From assembly GCA_964606895.1 (NCBI GenBank), contig CAZSHX010000054.1, positions 1 through 32,844 of the forward strand: DNA of 32,844 bases, in the 5' to 3' direction. Under the pieces are notes generated by a model. The model did not search any database and was not told the origin of the DNA. It saw only the letters and a list, made by a program, of their open reading frames with translations. The DNA is from CAZSHX01 sp964606895 (GTDB lineage: Bacteria; Bacteroidota; Ignavibacteria; Kapaibacteriales; UBA2268). Positions 1 to 8,168 of this stretch are shown here, one piece after another. A program made the position numbers and the translations under genes. How positions within the stretch are numbered: position 1 is the stretch's first letter; every line of letters begins with the position of its first letter.

Positions 1-1251
1 ATTGTATGAAATACTACCTTGCGGCTATGTTTTTCTATATAAATTGTATGAAATGCAGTAGGTAGGGTATCGCGACAGCACCTTTTTTCGGAAAAACGGC
101 ATGTCAACGTCATCTATTCACGGAAAAAGGTATCTCGTCACCATCTATTTTCGGAAGAAGTTGGTTTTTAGTACCTGAACACTGTTAATTTTAATAAAAT
201 TGTGAAATGAGGCTATCTTTTGAGGGGAGATTCGGACCTCGTTTGCATCTGTTCATGATTTTTGCCTATCTTTTTCTATCCTGCAGAGTCTTTTGATCTT
301 CTGTCATCAGATTGTCGGTGGAGGAATCTGATGGTCGGACATTTAAAGTCAACTGGGAACCATCCACCAAAAGCAAAAACTGAATTTTTGAAATTATCAA
401 ACGAAACAGAATAAGAGAAACAACCAGCTTCGTTATGTCAGACCAATGAAATCTTGGTTCATGTCTCTGATTTTATGACAACAGCTATCTTACAGCAATA
501 AATGGCATCCAATAGCGGAAACAAAGAAGCCTGTTTATAAATGAGTGCTGAAATAACTTGTAAATCGCCTGTATTCAAGCAACTTAAGGCTCTGGTTTGT
601 TCAAAATTTCTCTATAATTTTGTGAATCGGTGATATATGATGACACATTTTGTCAGCTTTGTCATCAAATCCGACAGCGATTTACAAGGAACATGACGAT
701 TATTGACATCTTTGTCATTAAAAACAGAGCGAATTACAGAGATTTAGAGAAATTTAGAGCGTACAGGAGCGGATTTAGAGCGTACAGTAAAGAATTTCAA
801 TCATTGGTCAGAAAATTAACTAAAAATCACAAGCTGATTTGGATTTTTGATTGACTAATATTAATATTTGGCAGAATCTTCTAAAGAAAAGTGAATTCAG
901 TTCTTATTGTTCGAGTTACAATTTAGTAGAATTAGAATATTAGCATCTGATGAAGAAAGAATTTCGAAACATATGCTGAAACAACCAAAATGACCTCATG
1001 AAATTTCGGAAAAAACACTGCCTCAACAAATCGTTTGTACGTGGCGATTATAATCGCAGTCATAAAAATCTATGGCAAATTATTTTGAGCGTCTTCAATG
1101 CCCATAACAACACTCCAAAATCATGAGACCATGAATTGCATAAATTGAATCAGAAGATTTTTGATTAATTTCAGCGGATCGGCTATATCAATTATTTGCA
1201 ATAAATGAACGAAGATTATGTCATTTTGATTTTAACAAAAAGAAACAAAAT
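1..1251. other. Gene-poor region with short repeats and a hairpin
   Basis: I see no convincing gene in this stretch. It contains a 12-bp direct repeat (attgtatgaaat at 1-12 and 43-54), a perfect 8-bp inverted repeat (306-313 with 325-332, loop of 11), and a 15-bp direct repeat (atttagagcgtacag at 752-766 and 773-787). The longest open frame, 630-854, is AT-rich, has no ribosome binding site and no recognisable motif. The stretch lies beside a gene with an excisionase-like DNA-binding tail, so it may be decayed mobile DNA, but no transposase fragment could be read in either strand. Confidence 0.5.
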
Positions 1252-2346
1252 ATGAGTTCAGTGTTCGTTGGTTCAGTATCTGATTATATAAAAAAAATGC
1301 TTGAAAATGAGTTTGCATCCAAAAGGGATGAAAGTTCCCTTGTATTTAGTCCCGAAACAATTTTCTTCCAACTTGATGAAGAAATAAAGGCAAGGAAAAA
1401 TGAAGAAAAGCAAGTTTATATTGAGCTTGTCAATCAAAACTTCAATAACTTACTTGCAGACTATATAAGGCAGGGGAAAGTACTCACTGATTTTGTTACG
1501 GGCTTTCAGGCAGAATTGATGAGATGGTCATTTTACTGGCAGGGCGTTACGGGATATAAATTGACAAGAAAATATCCTGACTTCAAACTTGACACAGAAC
1601 ATCTTTGGAAATTCTGCATTGAAGTTCTAAAACCAGCCAATGGAGTAAAGTTCTTAAAAAGAGAATACGGAAGAATTTTAAAGTTATACAAAAGGGAACA
1701 GCCATTTCTTGATTCAAAGAAAAATCAGATACTAAAGATAATAAAGGATTTAGAGGCGATTCAGGAAAAAGCTATTGATGAAAAAACCGACTTTGCAACT
1801 TCTGTCTATGCTGTCAAACCAATAGATCCAATAGAGCAACTGGCTGGTATATTACAACAAAATGAAATTATCAAAAATATAGACCAATTCATGCATACAA
1901 TCAGAAATGGCACAGGTATCATCGAACTAACAGACCAAATATCAGTAGAAAAAGCCGGAATATTAGTCAAGGTCATATTGAATAACAAAATCATTTGCAA
2001 GAAAGATTATATCGTTTTTCAGATAAAAACAGTAGAATACCAGCTTGAGCAATTAATCAAAGCCGGAGAATATGAGTTAAATACAAACACGGCGGATTCC
2101 GAAGCCTACAAGAAAACGATAGAGATAATGATCAGAAGTTCAAATGTTCGGAACTCAAACAGAGACGGAAAACAGGACGGGAAAGGTTTGCCAGAAATGC
2201 TTACAAGAAGAGAAACAGCCGAATATTTACAAGTTTCACTAACGACACTATGGGAATGGACAAGGAACAACAAAATCAAAAGTATAAAAATGGGTAACAA
2301 AGTCTTTTACAGCAAAGAAGAAATAACAAGATTTGTACAGAAATAG
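1252..2346 (+). CDS. Unknown protein with C-terminal excisionase-like helix-turn-helix
   Basis: A 364-residue protein. The last ~50 residues (from about 315) form a MerR/excisionase-type helix-turn-helix (HTH_17 style): a 'MLTRRETAEYLQVSLTTLWE' stretch followed by a basic wing and 'GNKVFYSKEEI'. Such modules bind DNA in excisionases and small plasmid or phage regulators. The first ~310 residues are charged, helical and rich in Lys, Glu and Ile; I recognise no family there. Members with this tail in Bacteroidota are often found on integrative elements, and here the gene sits between a gene-poor stretch and a dispersed repeat, so an accessory origin is inferred. There is no integrase or mobilisation gene in view. 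The start is ATG with only an A-rich leader (aaaaagaaacaaaat). Confidence 0.6.
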   Translation: MSSVFVGSVSDYIKKMLENEFASKRDESSLVFSPETIFFQLDEEIKARKNEEKQVYIELVNQNFNNLLADYIRQGKVLTDFVTGFQAELMRWSFYWQGVTGYKLTRKYPDFKLDTEHLWKFCIEVLKPANGVKFLKREYGRILKLYKREQPFLDSKKNQILKIIKDLEAIQEKAIDEKTDFATSVYAVKPIDPIEQLAGILQQNEIIKNIDQFMHTIRNGTGIIELTDQISVEKAGILVKVILNNKIICKKDYIVFQIKTVEYQLEQLIKAGEYELNTNTADSEAYKKTIEIMIRSSNVRNSNRDGKQDGKGLPEMLTRRETAEYLQVSLTTLWEWTRNNKIKSIKMGNKVFYSKEEITRFVQK

Positions 2347-2439
2347 TAAAATTCTTAATTATCAATAGTGTCAGTAGAGATGGTAGTAAATTGAATTTGA
2401 TAACCTTGTAACGCATTTAAAATTATGTTATTACCAATA

Positions 2440-2612
2440 TTTTCATTTCCTCCGAGGGAGAGGGCTGTCAGAATTGCATCTTTTGCATCTTTTTGCATTC
2501 GAAGATGCAATGGTTTAAAATACGATATTTGATATAATATCAATAGGTTAGATGAAAATGGCATTGGATTCTTAACAAAAATAAATAAAAGATGCAATTT
2601 GGGAAAAGAATA
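2440..2612 (-). repeat. Dispersed gatgcaa repeat, copy A (short, inverted)
   Basis: Read on the minus strand this stretch carries the core 'catctaacctattgatatta' followed by a ttgcatctt...gatgcaa hairpin set and 'cctctcc'. It matches elements at 26563-26815, 32094-32235 and 32480-32748 in order and spacing. The core is at 2523-2554. The copy is shorter and diverges after cctctcc. It accounts for the otherwise gene-free 2347-2702. An open frame on the minus strand here (2355-2597) is only a translation of the repeat. Confidence 0.75.
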
Positions 2613-2675
2613 GAAATTCGTAGGGGGCTGAAAAATATTCCGGCACTTTGGTTGTCTTGAATTGTTTATTAATAG

Positions 2676-2700
2676 CAGGAGAACACTCCTGAATGGAGAA
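2676..2700 (+). promoter_or_regulatory. Small hairpin just before the YjbR-like gene ribosome binding site
   Basis: caggag (2676-2681) and ctcctg (2686-2691) form a perfect 6-bp stem with the 4-base loop aaca. It ends four bases before the likely Shine-Dalgarno ggaga (2695-2699) of the ATG at 2703. The left arm itself contains aggag. The hairpin could affect translation, but that is inference. Confidence 0.3.
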
Positions 2701-2702
2701 TT

Positions 2703-3056
2703 ATGAACTTAGAAACATTCAGAGAATATTGCCTTACAAAAGATTTTGCGACAGAGGATATGCCTTTTGACGAAACTACTCTGGTTTTTCGAATTGGAGG
2801 TAAAATTTTCGCTTTAACCGATTTGGAAAGAATGCCATTCAGATGCAATCTGAAAGCTGAACCCGAAAGAGTGGTTGAACTTTGCGAGTCGTATCCTGAA
2901 ATCACTCCAGGGTACCACATGAGCAAAAAACACTGGGTTTCAGTTGAACCTCTGAATGATTTCGACAGAAAACTGTTTTTCACATTAGTTGATGACTCTT
3001 ACGATTTAGTATTCAAATCTTTACCCAAAAGCATCCGCGAAAGTTTGAAGAAATAA
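2703..3056 (+). CDS. MmcQ/YjbR family protein
   Basis: A 117-residue protein of the MmcQ/YjbR (DUF419) family, whose members have a CyaY-like fold and no settled biochemical role. The typical features are the start 'MNLETFREYCLTKDFATED', the 'MPFDETTLVFRIGGKIFAL' strand pair, and the conserved 'PGYHMSKKHWVSV' segment near residues 70-82. The length is normal for the family. The ATG at 2703 is preceded by ggaga at a good distance. It lies upstream of infC on the same strand, 86 bases away, and may or may not share a transcript. A cytoplasmic, possibly DNA-binding protein is the family expectation. Confidence 0.85.
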   Translation: MNLETFREYCLTKDFATEDMPFDETTLVFRIGGKIFALTDLERMPFRCNLKAEPERVVELCESYPEITPGYHMSKKHWVSVEPLNDFDRKLFFTLVDDSYDLVFKSLPKSIRESLKK

Positions 3057-3142
3057 TATATTATTATTTAATACGTTGAAAAAGATAAAATTTATACATA
3101 TATTTGTATTTTACAATTATTATTCACAGTTACAGGTAAATA

Positions 3143-3745
3143 TTGAGTAAAGTTTATTTTCCCCCAACAACGGGGCAACCATTTAACAGAAGTCGTGGAC
3201 ACGAGCAGTTTGTTTCTAGCAATGCTGCCAAACAGAAAATCAATGAGCAAATTTCTGCAAAAGAATTAAGAGTCATTGATGAAGACAACAAAATGCTCGG
3301 GATTATGACCAAAAGCCAGGCTTTACGCATGGCAGAGGAACGCGAGCTTGACCTTGTCGAAATCGCACCTCAGGCAGTTCCTCCGGTAGCGAAAATCATT
3401 GATTACGGTAAATTCATTTACGAACAGCAGAAACGCGAGAAACATCAGCGCAAACAGCAGGTTCAGCAGCAACTCAAAGAAATTCGCTTCAAATGGAGAA
3501 CAGATACTCATGATTTTAACTTCAAAATGAAACATGCCCGCGAGTTTATTGGCGATGGAAACAAAGTCAAAGCAAGCGTTATGTTTCGCGGCAGAGAAAT
3601 AACTCATCAGGAGGTTGGCAGGGAACTGCTCGAAAGATTTATTGCGGCTTTGGACGATATTGCAAAAGTTGACCAACCGCTCCGTTCCGAAGGAAAAAAC
3701 CTGTCAGTTATTTTAGTTCCTGACAAAACAAAAAAGAAAATCTAA
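3143..3745 (+). CDS. infC: Translation initiation factor IF-3
   Basis: IF-3 binds the 30S ribosomal subunit, prevents premature 50S joining and checks the start codon-initiator tRNA match. The N domain (about residues 33-102, starting 'INEQISAKELRVID') leads through a Gln/Lys-rich helical linker ('KREKHQRKQQVQQQLKEIRF') to the C domain (about 108-193), with 'FKMKHAREFIGDGNKVKASV' being typical. Residues 1-30 are a short extension. The start must be a rare codon: an in-frame taa lies at 3137-3139, so the only options are ata (3140) or ttg (3143), and acagg sits just upstream. Rare infC starts underlie autoregulation in enterobacteria; whether that holds here is inference. rpmI follows. Confidence 0.97.
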   Translation: MSKVYFPPTTGQPFNRSRGHEQFVSSNAAKQKINEQISAKELRVIDEDNKMLGIMTKSQALRMAEERELDLVEIAPQAVPPVAKIIDYGKFIYEQQKREKHQRKQQVQQQLKEIRFKWRTDTHDFNFKMKHAREFIGDGNKVKASVMFRGREITHQEVGRELLERFIAALDDIAKVDQPLRSEGKNLSVILVPDKTKKKI

Positions 3746-3857
3746 CTTTTTATTTTTTTATTGTTATTATTATTCAAAAATTAATTATTTTTGAGGTCTA
3801 TCTTTTTACTATTTTTGAAAACATTGAAAATAAAACATAAATTTAAGGGATAACACA

Positions 3858-4055
3858 ATGCCTAAGATGAAATCAAAAGGCTCTGCCAAAAAGAGATTTA
3901 AATTGACCGGAACAGGCTTACTCAAAAGAGAGAAAGCTTACAAAAGCCATATTTTATCAAAAAAGACCAGAAAAACGAAAAGAAATCTTCGTACTGCAAC
4001 TATCGTTGCCGCTGTTGATGAAAAACGCATCAAAAGACTTCTCGCTTTAAGCTGA
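3858..4055 (+). CDS. rpmI: 50S ribosomal protein L35
   Basis: A 65-residue very basic protein, the usual length for bL35. It begins 'MPKMKSKGSAKKRFKLTGTG' and carries the typical 'KRNLR' stretch near the C-terminus. It is part of the large ribosomal subunit. The ATG follows aaggga at a suitable distance. It lies 112 bases after infC, the standard order. The usual third gene, rplT (L20), does not follow: a terminator comes next and then a gene on the other strand, so L20 must be encoded elsewhere. Confidence 0.97.
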   Translation: MPKMKSKGSAKKRFKLTGTGLLKREKAYKSHILSKKTRKTKRNLRTATIVAAVDEKRIKRLLALS

Positions 4056-4084
4056 TATTGTTTTCAGCTTAAGTTCTATAATTT

Positions 4085-4120
4085 AAAAGCCCTTCCCGCA
4101 AAACGAGATGGGCTTTTTCT
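4085..4120 (+). terminator. Rho-independent terminator after rpmI
   Basis: aaaagccc (4085-4092) pairs with gggctttt (4110-4117) around a 17-base loop, followed by a short T run. It ends the infC-rpmI unit. The A run on the left would also let it act on the minus-strand gene ending at 4173. Confidence 0.85.
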
Positions 4121-4172
4121 TGATTTGAGAATTGATAAGATTGAATGAGAAGAAAAGTCCTGTCTTTCTACC

Positions 4173-5132
4173 TTAATTTCTCCACGGAAGGCTCTCCAAA
4201 TCCACATTTCCACCCGAAAGGATTATTCCGATTCTGCTGTATTTCAAATCTATTTTATTTTCAAGCAAAATTGCAAGTGCAGTTGCAGATGAAGGCTCGA
4301 CAATGATTTTCATCCTTTCCAATATTAACCTCATAGCCTGAACTGTTGCCGAGTCTGAAACCGTTACAATCCTGTGGACATGCTTTTTGATAATGGGAAA
4401 TGTCATCGAACCGAGCGAAGTGAGCAATCCGTCGGAAATTGTTTTCGGATTGACCGACGGCACAATCCTGTCTTCAATCAACGAACGACAGGCATCGTCG
4501 GCTCCTTCGGGTTCGGAGGCAATAACCTTTGTTTTCGGCGAAATAGCAGAAACAGTCGTCAAAGTTCCGCTCAGAAGACCGCCGCCGCCAACGGGAGTAA
4601 TAATGAAATCGAAATCTTTCTCATCTTCTATGAGCTCAAGTGCCGCGGTACCCTGACCGGAAATTATGAGAAAATTGTTATAAGGATGGATCTCGGTTGC
4701 ACCAGTTCTGCCGATTTCAGCAGCAAGTGTGGTTTCTCTCGCTACCAAAGTCGGCTTACAAAAAATAATATTCCCGTCGTAGCCGGCAACCGCGTTTTTC
4801 TTAACTTTTGGCGAATTCAGAGGCATAATGATTGTAGCTTTGATTCCCCGCATTCTCGCCGCAAGAGCAAGAGCCTGTGCATGATTGCCCGAAGAATGTG
4901 TGGCAACTCCCTTTTCCGCTGTTTCGTCGCTCAGCGACCAAACGGCATTGGATGCACCGCGAAATTTGAACGCACCGACCTTCTGAAAATTCTCGCATTT
5001 GAAAAATATTTCGGCATTGAACATATTATTCAGCGATTTGCATGTGAGAACAGGCGTTCGGTGGATATACGGTCTGATTTTCTCTGCCGCCTTATAAACG
5101 TCTTCTATTCCGGGTAACTTCATACTATTCAT
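4173..5132 (-). CDS. Serine/threonine dehydratase-type PLP enzyme (serine racemase-like)
   Basis: A 319-residue fold-type II PLP enzyme of the threonine dehydratase/serine racemase group. It catalyses elimination of ammonia from Ser/Thr to give pyruvate or 2-oxobutanoate, or serine racemisation. The PLP lysine is K56 in 'FQKVGAFKFRGA'; 'SSGNHAQALALAA' (80-92) matches the serine racemase re-face serine site; a PLP-phosphate loop 'GGGGLLSG' lies near 182-189; and a 'SGGN' motif near the C-terminus closes the cofactor pocket. There is no C-terminal ACT domain, so feedback-regulated biosynthetic IlvA is unlikely; a catabolic TdcB, serine racemase or 3-hydroxyaspartate ammonia-lyase is more likely. 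Sequence cannot decide between these. ATG codons at 5132 and 5123 are both possible starts. Confidence 0.85.
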   Translation of the reverse strand: MNSMKLPGIEDVYKAAEKIRPYIHRTPVLTCKSLNNMFNAEIFFKCENFQKVGAFKFRGASNAVWSLSDETAEKGVATHSSGNHAQALALAARMRGIKATIIMPLNSPKVKKNAVAGYDGNIIFCKPTLVARETTLAAEIGRTGATEIHPYNNFLIISGQGTAALELIEDEKDFDFIITPVGGGGLLSGTLTTVSAISPKTKVIASEPEGADDACRSLIEDRIVPSVNPKTISDGLLTSLGSMTFPIIKKHVHRIVTVSDSATVQAMRLILERMKIIVEPSSATALAILLENKIDLKYSRIGIILSGGNVDLESLPWRN

Positions 5133-5375
5133 ACAATTAATTTTTTAAATAAATTTTATATTTTTCTGTTTATTTTAAGCACGGGAACAAGGTTGTAACT
5201 TAGGAATTTATCTGTTCATTACAAAGAAAATAATGATTGAAAAATGAAACACACTGAAAGTTTTTGATTTCGGGTTTTCATCTCGAAGTCTCATGTTTGA
5301 TTCATTTGTCGTTTTTGTAAAAAATCATTAAATTTCTACTATTTATCGTAAACTAATTGTAAATATATTAGTTCG

Positions 5376-6227
5376 CTAATCGTTGGAAATACTTTTGGGT
5401 TTTAAATGATATGAAATTCGCAATAATTTCCAAAATCGGGGAGTGCCTGCAGGAGTATGGGAAAAGTCTTCATCCATCAATTTCGAACAAAAATGTTTGG
5501 CAAGCTTACTTGAAAACAGATAAATCAGAAATGCATATTTCATTTTGCCCATCATACCTGCATAATCAATAATCTCAAAATTATCCTGAATTGAAGCAAT
5601 CGTTTTCTTTGAAAATGGATGTTCCCAGGCTTTATCCGTTTGAAAATTTCGATAAACCGCTCTGATGATTTTCATAGGAATATACGTATTCATTGGGTCT
5701 GAAGTAATAATGATGCTATCTTCTTTGGTGACAGACTTAATCCGATGAATAAGTTCATCAAAATATTTGAAGTGATGAAAAACATCAATTGCATAAACAA
5801 CATCAAAATTCCGTTCAGTGAATTCATCAGATAAAATATCGGTTGAAATAAATTGAAGCTTGGATTGCTCAATATGTAAAAGCTTATTTTTAAGGACATT
5901 AAGGGCAGACTCACTTAAATCAACAGCGAAATATTGACGGGAATTCTTAGCAAGATATTCGCTGAGAGCATTTCCATGATGGCAACCCAAATCGAGAACT
6001 TTTTTTGTTTTTAAATCACCTAACCAATGCTTATGATATTCGAGAAGCTTTTGATTAATAGCAAAATCATCAATCATTTTATAGAGAAAAGTTCTAAACT
6101 TATCCCAAATTTTAGAAATAAAATTACCATTATGTTTGAAATTATGGTTGAAATCAAACTCATAATGATTTTTTTGTTTGATATTAATATCAAGCATCTG
6201 AGCAATTTTAGTATTAATTTCGGTCAT
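5376..6227 (-). CDS. Class I SAM-dependent methyltransferase
   Basis: The Rossmann-like methyltransferase core begins with motif I 'VLDLGCHHGNAL' (around residues 75-86), followed by the acidic motif II 'YFAVDLSESAL', 'FISTDILSDEF', and the motif IV segment 'FDVVYAIDVFHHF'. It resembles the Methyltransf_11/25 families. The N-terminal ~70 residues and C-terminal ~80 residues are helical additions of unknown role; the C-terminal part could bind the substrate or a membrane surface. The substrate is not predictable. The open frame extends to a TTG at 6242, but the ATG at 6227 is the more natural start (283 residues). It stands alone with AT-rich flanks. Confidence 0.8.
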   Translation of the reverse strand: MTEINTKIAQMLDINIKQKNHYEFDFNHNFKHNGNFISKIWDKFRTFLYKMIDDFAINQKLLEYHKHWLGDLKTKKVLDLGCHHGNALSEYLAKNSRQYFAVDLSESALNVLKNKLLHIEQSKLQFISTDILSDEFTERNFDVVYAIDVFHHFKYFDELIHRIKSVTKEDSIIITSDPMNTYIPMKIIRAVYRNFQTDKAWEHPFSKKTIASIQDNFEIIDYAGMMGKMKYAFLIYLFSSKLAKHFCSKLMDEDFSHTPAGTPRFWKLLRISYHLKPKSISND

Positions 6228-6242
6228 ATTTTTACTAAACAA

Positions 6243-6632
6243 TTCTTAAGGTCTGAATTCATTAGGTTATCAATAACTAAGCTAAATCGTAATTTGATTG
6301 ATTTTATAATAAATTAAATTAAATTAAATATCAAATCAGCAATGCAAAAATAACAAATTTCCCAAGGAATAATGAATTCAGAACGGGAAGACTTGAAAGA
6401 GTTACTGACCTTACTGGAAATAATATATTTCATAATATTTCTCCTAAAAAATTTATATCGAATATTATTTTGACATATTCAATTATTAATATCAAAATTA
6501 ATGAAAAAAAATTACAAATTAATTTAATATTTTAATAAATTTTTTTTTGACTGTATGTTTTCAATAAACTAAAACGTCTAATTTATTTACTTGATATAGC
6601 ATATAACAAAGAAGGAACTAAATTTACAGCAA
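6243..6632. other. AT-rich divergent intergenic region
   Basis: About 390 bases lie between the divergent methyltransferase and ECF sigma factor genes. The stretch contains a taaat microrepeat (6311-6330) and long A/T runs, and must carry both promoters. One plus-strand frame (about 6323-6535) contains a phrase like 'GRLERVTDLTGNNIF' that faintly recalls a T9SS tail, but no start, signal or complete domain is present, so I do not call a pseudogene. Confidence 0.4.
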
Positions 6633-7208
6633 ATGGACGAAATCGAATTAGTAGCCAAAATGAAAAGTGGCGACCAAGCCGCCTTTAAAGCTTTTATTAA
6701 TGCAAACAAAAAAAAAGTCATTAACATTTGTTTTAAATTTTTGAGCAATTATTCAGATGCCGAAGATGCCGCACAGGAAACATTTGTTGAAGCCTACTGT
6801 TCCATTCATGGTTTCAATGGAAATTCAAGCCTTAACACTTGGATATATCGCTTAGCCGTAAATAAAAGCATTGATGCACTTCGCAAAAATAATCGCAGAC
6901 AACGAATTGCACGGTTCATCAGTTTTTTTTCCGAAGAATTTAAAAATGACAAGATTTATTTCCAAAGTGAAGATAACCCCATTGATGAATATGAATCAGC
7001 CGAAATAAAAAATATAGTTCGTAACGCAATTGCGGCTATGCCCGAAAATCAGAAAATTGCATTAACATTGATTAAATTAGAAGACATTAGTCACAAAGAT
7101 GCCGCTGAAATAATGGGAATTTCTCTTGGGGCAGTCGAATCTCTTTTGTTTCGTGCAAAAAAGAATTTAAAATATATTTTAGAACGTAAGAATGTTTTTC
7201 AAAAATAA
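6633..7208 (+). CDS. ECF-type RNA polymerase sigma factor
   Basis: A 191-residue sigma-70 family factor with only regions 2 and 4. Region 2 covers about residues 10-85, with the -10-recognising 'DAEDAAQETFVEAY' and 'NTWIYRLAVNKSIDALRK' helices. Region 4 covers about 130-185, with the helix-turn-helix 'HKDAAEIMGISLGAVESLLF' for the -35 element. It directs RNA polymerase to a stress regulon, usually including its own operon. The next gene, 30 bases on, encodes a small one-pass membrane protein that could be its anti-sigma factor, followed by a membrane-anchored Spy/CnrX-like protein. The start ATG at 6633 is preceded by an A-rich leader rather than a strong Shine-Dalgarno. Confidence 0.93.
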   Translation: MDEIELVAKMKSGDQAAFKAFINANKKKVINICFKFLSNYSDAEDAAQETFVEAYCSIHGFNGNSSLNTWIYRLAVNKSIDALRKNNRRQRIARFISFFSEEFKNDKIYFQSEDNPIDEYESAEIKNIVRNAIAAMPENQKIALTLIKLEDISHKDAAEIMGISLGAVESLLFRAKKNLKYILERKNVFQK

Positions 7209-7238
7209 TTTCGTCTAAATAAAGGAAAGGAATAAAAA

Positions 7239-7544
7239 ATGATAAATAAATTTAGCAATATTGATGATGCCTTGGATTTGATGAAAATTGAGACAGTAGA
7301 TACAAATAACAGTTTTGTTGATTCTGTTTTTCAGCTTGTGGCTGTTCGTTCTGCAAAACAAAGACCCGGAAGCATTTATGCAATCATAAGCGGAATTTCA
7401 GTTTTATTTGTTTTTACGGCTGTTCTTCTTTTTTCTCATTTCAATAGTATGACCGATAATAAAGTTTATGATATTTACCGAAGCAACTACGTTAACAGTG
7501 TCGCAACGGCTTATTCTTTAACTTATTCTAACAATAACAATTGA
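7239..7544 (+). CDS. Small one-pass membrane protein, candidate anti-sigma factor
   Basis: A 101-residue protein with an N-terminal soluble part (1-44, acidic, presumably cytoplasmic), one transmembrane helix (about 46-65, 'IYAIISGISVLFVFTAVLLF') and a short polar exported tail rich in Ser, Tyr and Asn. I recognise no family. Position directly after an ECF sigma gene, size and topology all fit a minimal anti-sigma factor of the CnrY kind, whose short cytoplasmic segment holds the sigma factor. That role is inference from context. A Shine-Dalgarno aaaggaaagga lies upstream of the ATG. The stop abuts the start region of the next gene. Confidence 0.65.
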   Translation: MINKFSNIDDALDLMKIETVDTNNSFVDSVFQLVAVRSAKQRPGSIYAIISGISVLFVFTAVLLFSHFNSMTDNKVYDIYRSNYVNSVATAYSLTYSNNNN

Positions 7545-7552
7545 GGGAAATT

Positions 7553-8092
7553 ATGGATGTATATTCTAAAAACAAATATTTGTTTTGGTCAGTAATTGTT
7601 CTGGTGATATTAAATATAGCATTATTGACAATTTTCGGGCTGGGTATGTTCCGTCAGCACGGAAGACCTCTCATGCCATTTCCTCCAAACTTCAAACCCG
7701 ATAGATTTCATGCAAAAGATTTTCTGGATCACGAATTGAAGATGGATGAAAACCAAAAGAAAGAATTTGGTAACATTATGGCTAATCATTTCGAAGGAAT
7801 GGATAAAATTATGTTCCAAATAATGGAAAAACGCAAGAATATTTTTGATGAGATTTTCCAACAAAACCCTGACCAAGCAAAAATTGAATCTTTGACTAAT
7901 GATGTTGGTAATTTACACAAGGAGTTGGAAAAAGTGAATTCCATGCATTTCAATAAATTGAAAAGTCTGATGCGTCCGGAACAGATTGTAAAACTAAAAG
8001 AGATACTTGGCGAAGCAGTCAATCCAAAGCGACTGCCAATAAACCCAAACGATGAGTGCCGACCAAGACCGGAGCATTTTGAACGACCATAA
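7553..8092 (+). CDS. Membrane-anchored Spy/CnrX-like periplasmic protein
   Basis: A 179-residue protein with an N-terminal membrane anchor (about 10-32) and a helical, Met/His-rich periplasmic domain resembling the Spy/CpxP/ZraP/CnrX group (heavy-metal-resistance family). 'LKMDENQKKEF' (62-72) is the first LTxxQ-like motif and 'LMRPEQIVKLKEIL' (from 139) the second. Possible metal ligands are H53, H60, H79, H122, H132, M131 and M140. In cnrYXH systems the anchored CnrX senses Ni/Co and acts on the anti-sigma factor; here the gene order is sigma, small membrane protein, sensor-like protein. The open frame reaches a TTG at 7541, but gaggga at 7543-7548 and the ATG at 7553 make 7553 the better start. 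Confidence 0.75.
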   Translation: MDVYSKNKYLFWSVIVLVILNIALLTIFGLGMFRQHGRPLMPFPPNFKPDRFHAKDFLDHELKMDENQKKEFGNIMANHFEGMDKIMFQIMEKRKNIFDEIFQQNPDQAKIESLTNDVGNLHKELEKVNSMHFNKLKSLMRPEQIVKLKEILGEAVNPKRLPINPNDECRPRPEHFERP

Positions 8093-8168
8093 TTATTTCA
8101 AATATGCTTAAAAATATTTAAAAATATTATTAATGGATTATCATATTAAAAATTAGAGGTACCGGAAA

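Noticed and set aside
630..854. 74-residue open frame
   Set aside because: It has no ribosome binding site, no recognisable motif, and part of it is a direct repeat; surrounding DNA has no other coding sign.
1252..2346. RteC-family regulator
   Set aside because: The general helical character is similar, but no RteC signature could be seen and the C-terminal helix-turn-helix is of another type.
2355..2597. 80-residue minus-strand frame
   Set aside because: It is a translation of the dispersed gatgcaa repeat; similar peptides appear from every copy of the repeat.
4374..5117. 247-residue plus-strand frame
   Set aside because: It is antisense to a clear PLP enzyme whose active-site motifs are intact.
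6323..6535. Remnant of a T9SS cargo gene
   Set aside because: Only one short phrase is suggestive; there is no start, no signal peptide and the remaining translation is AT-driven.
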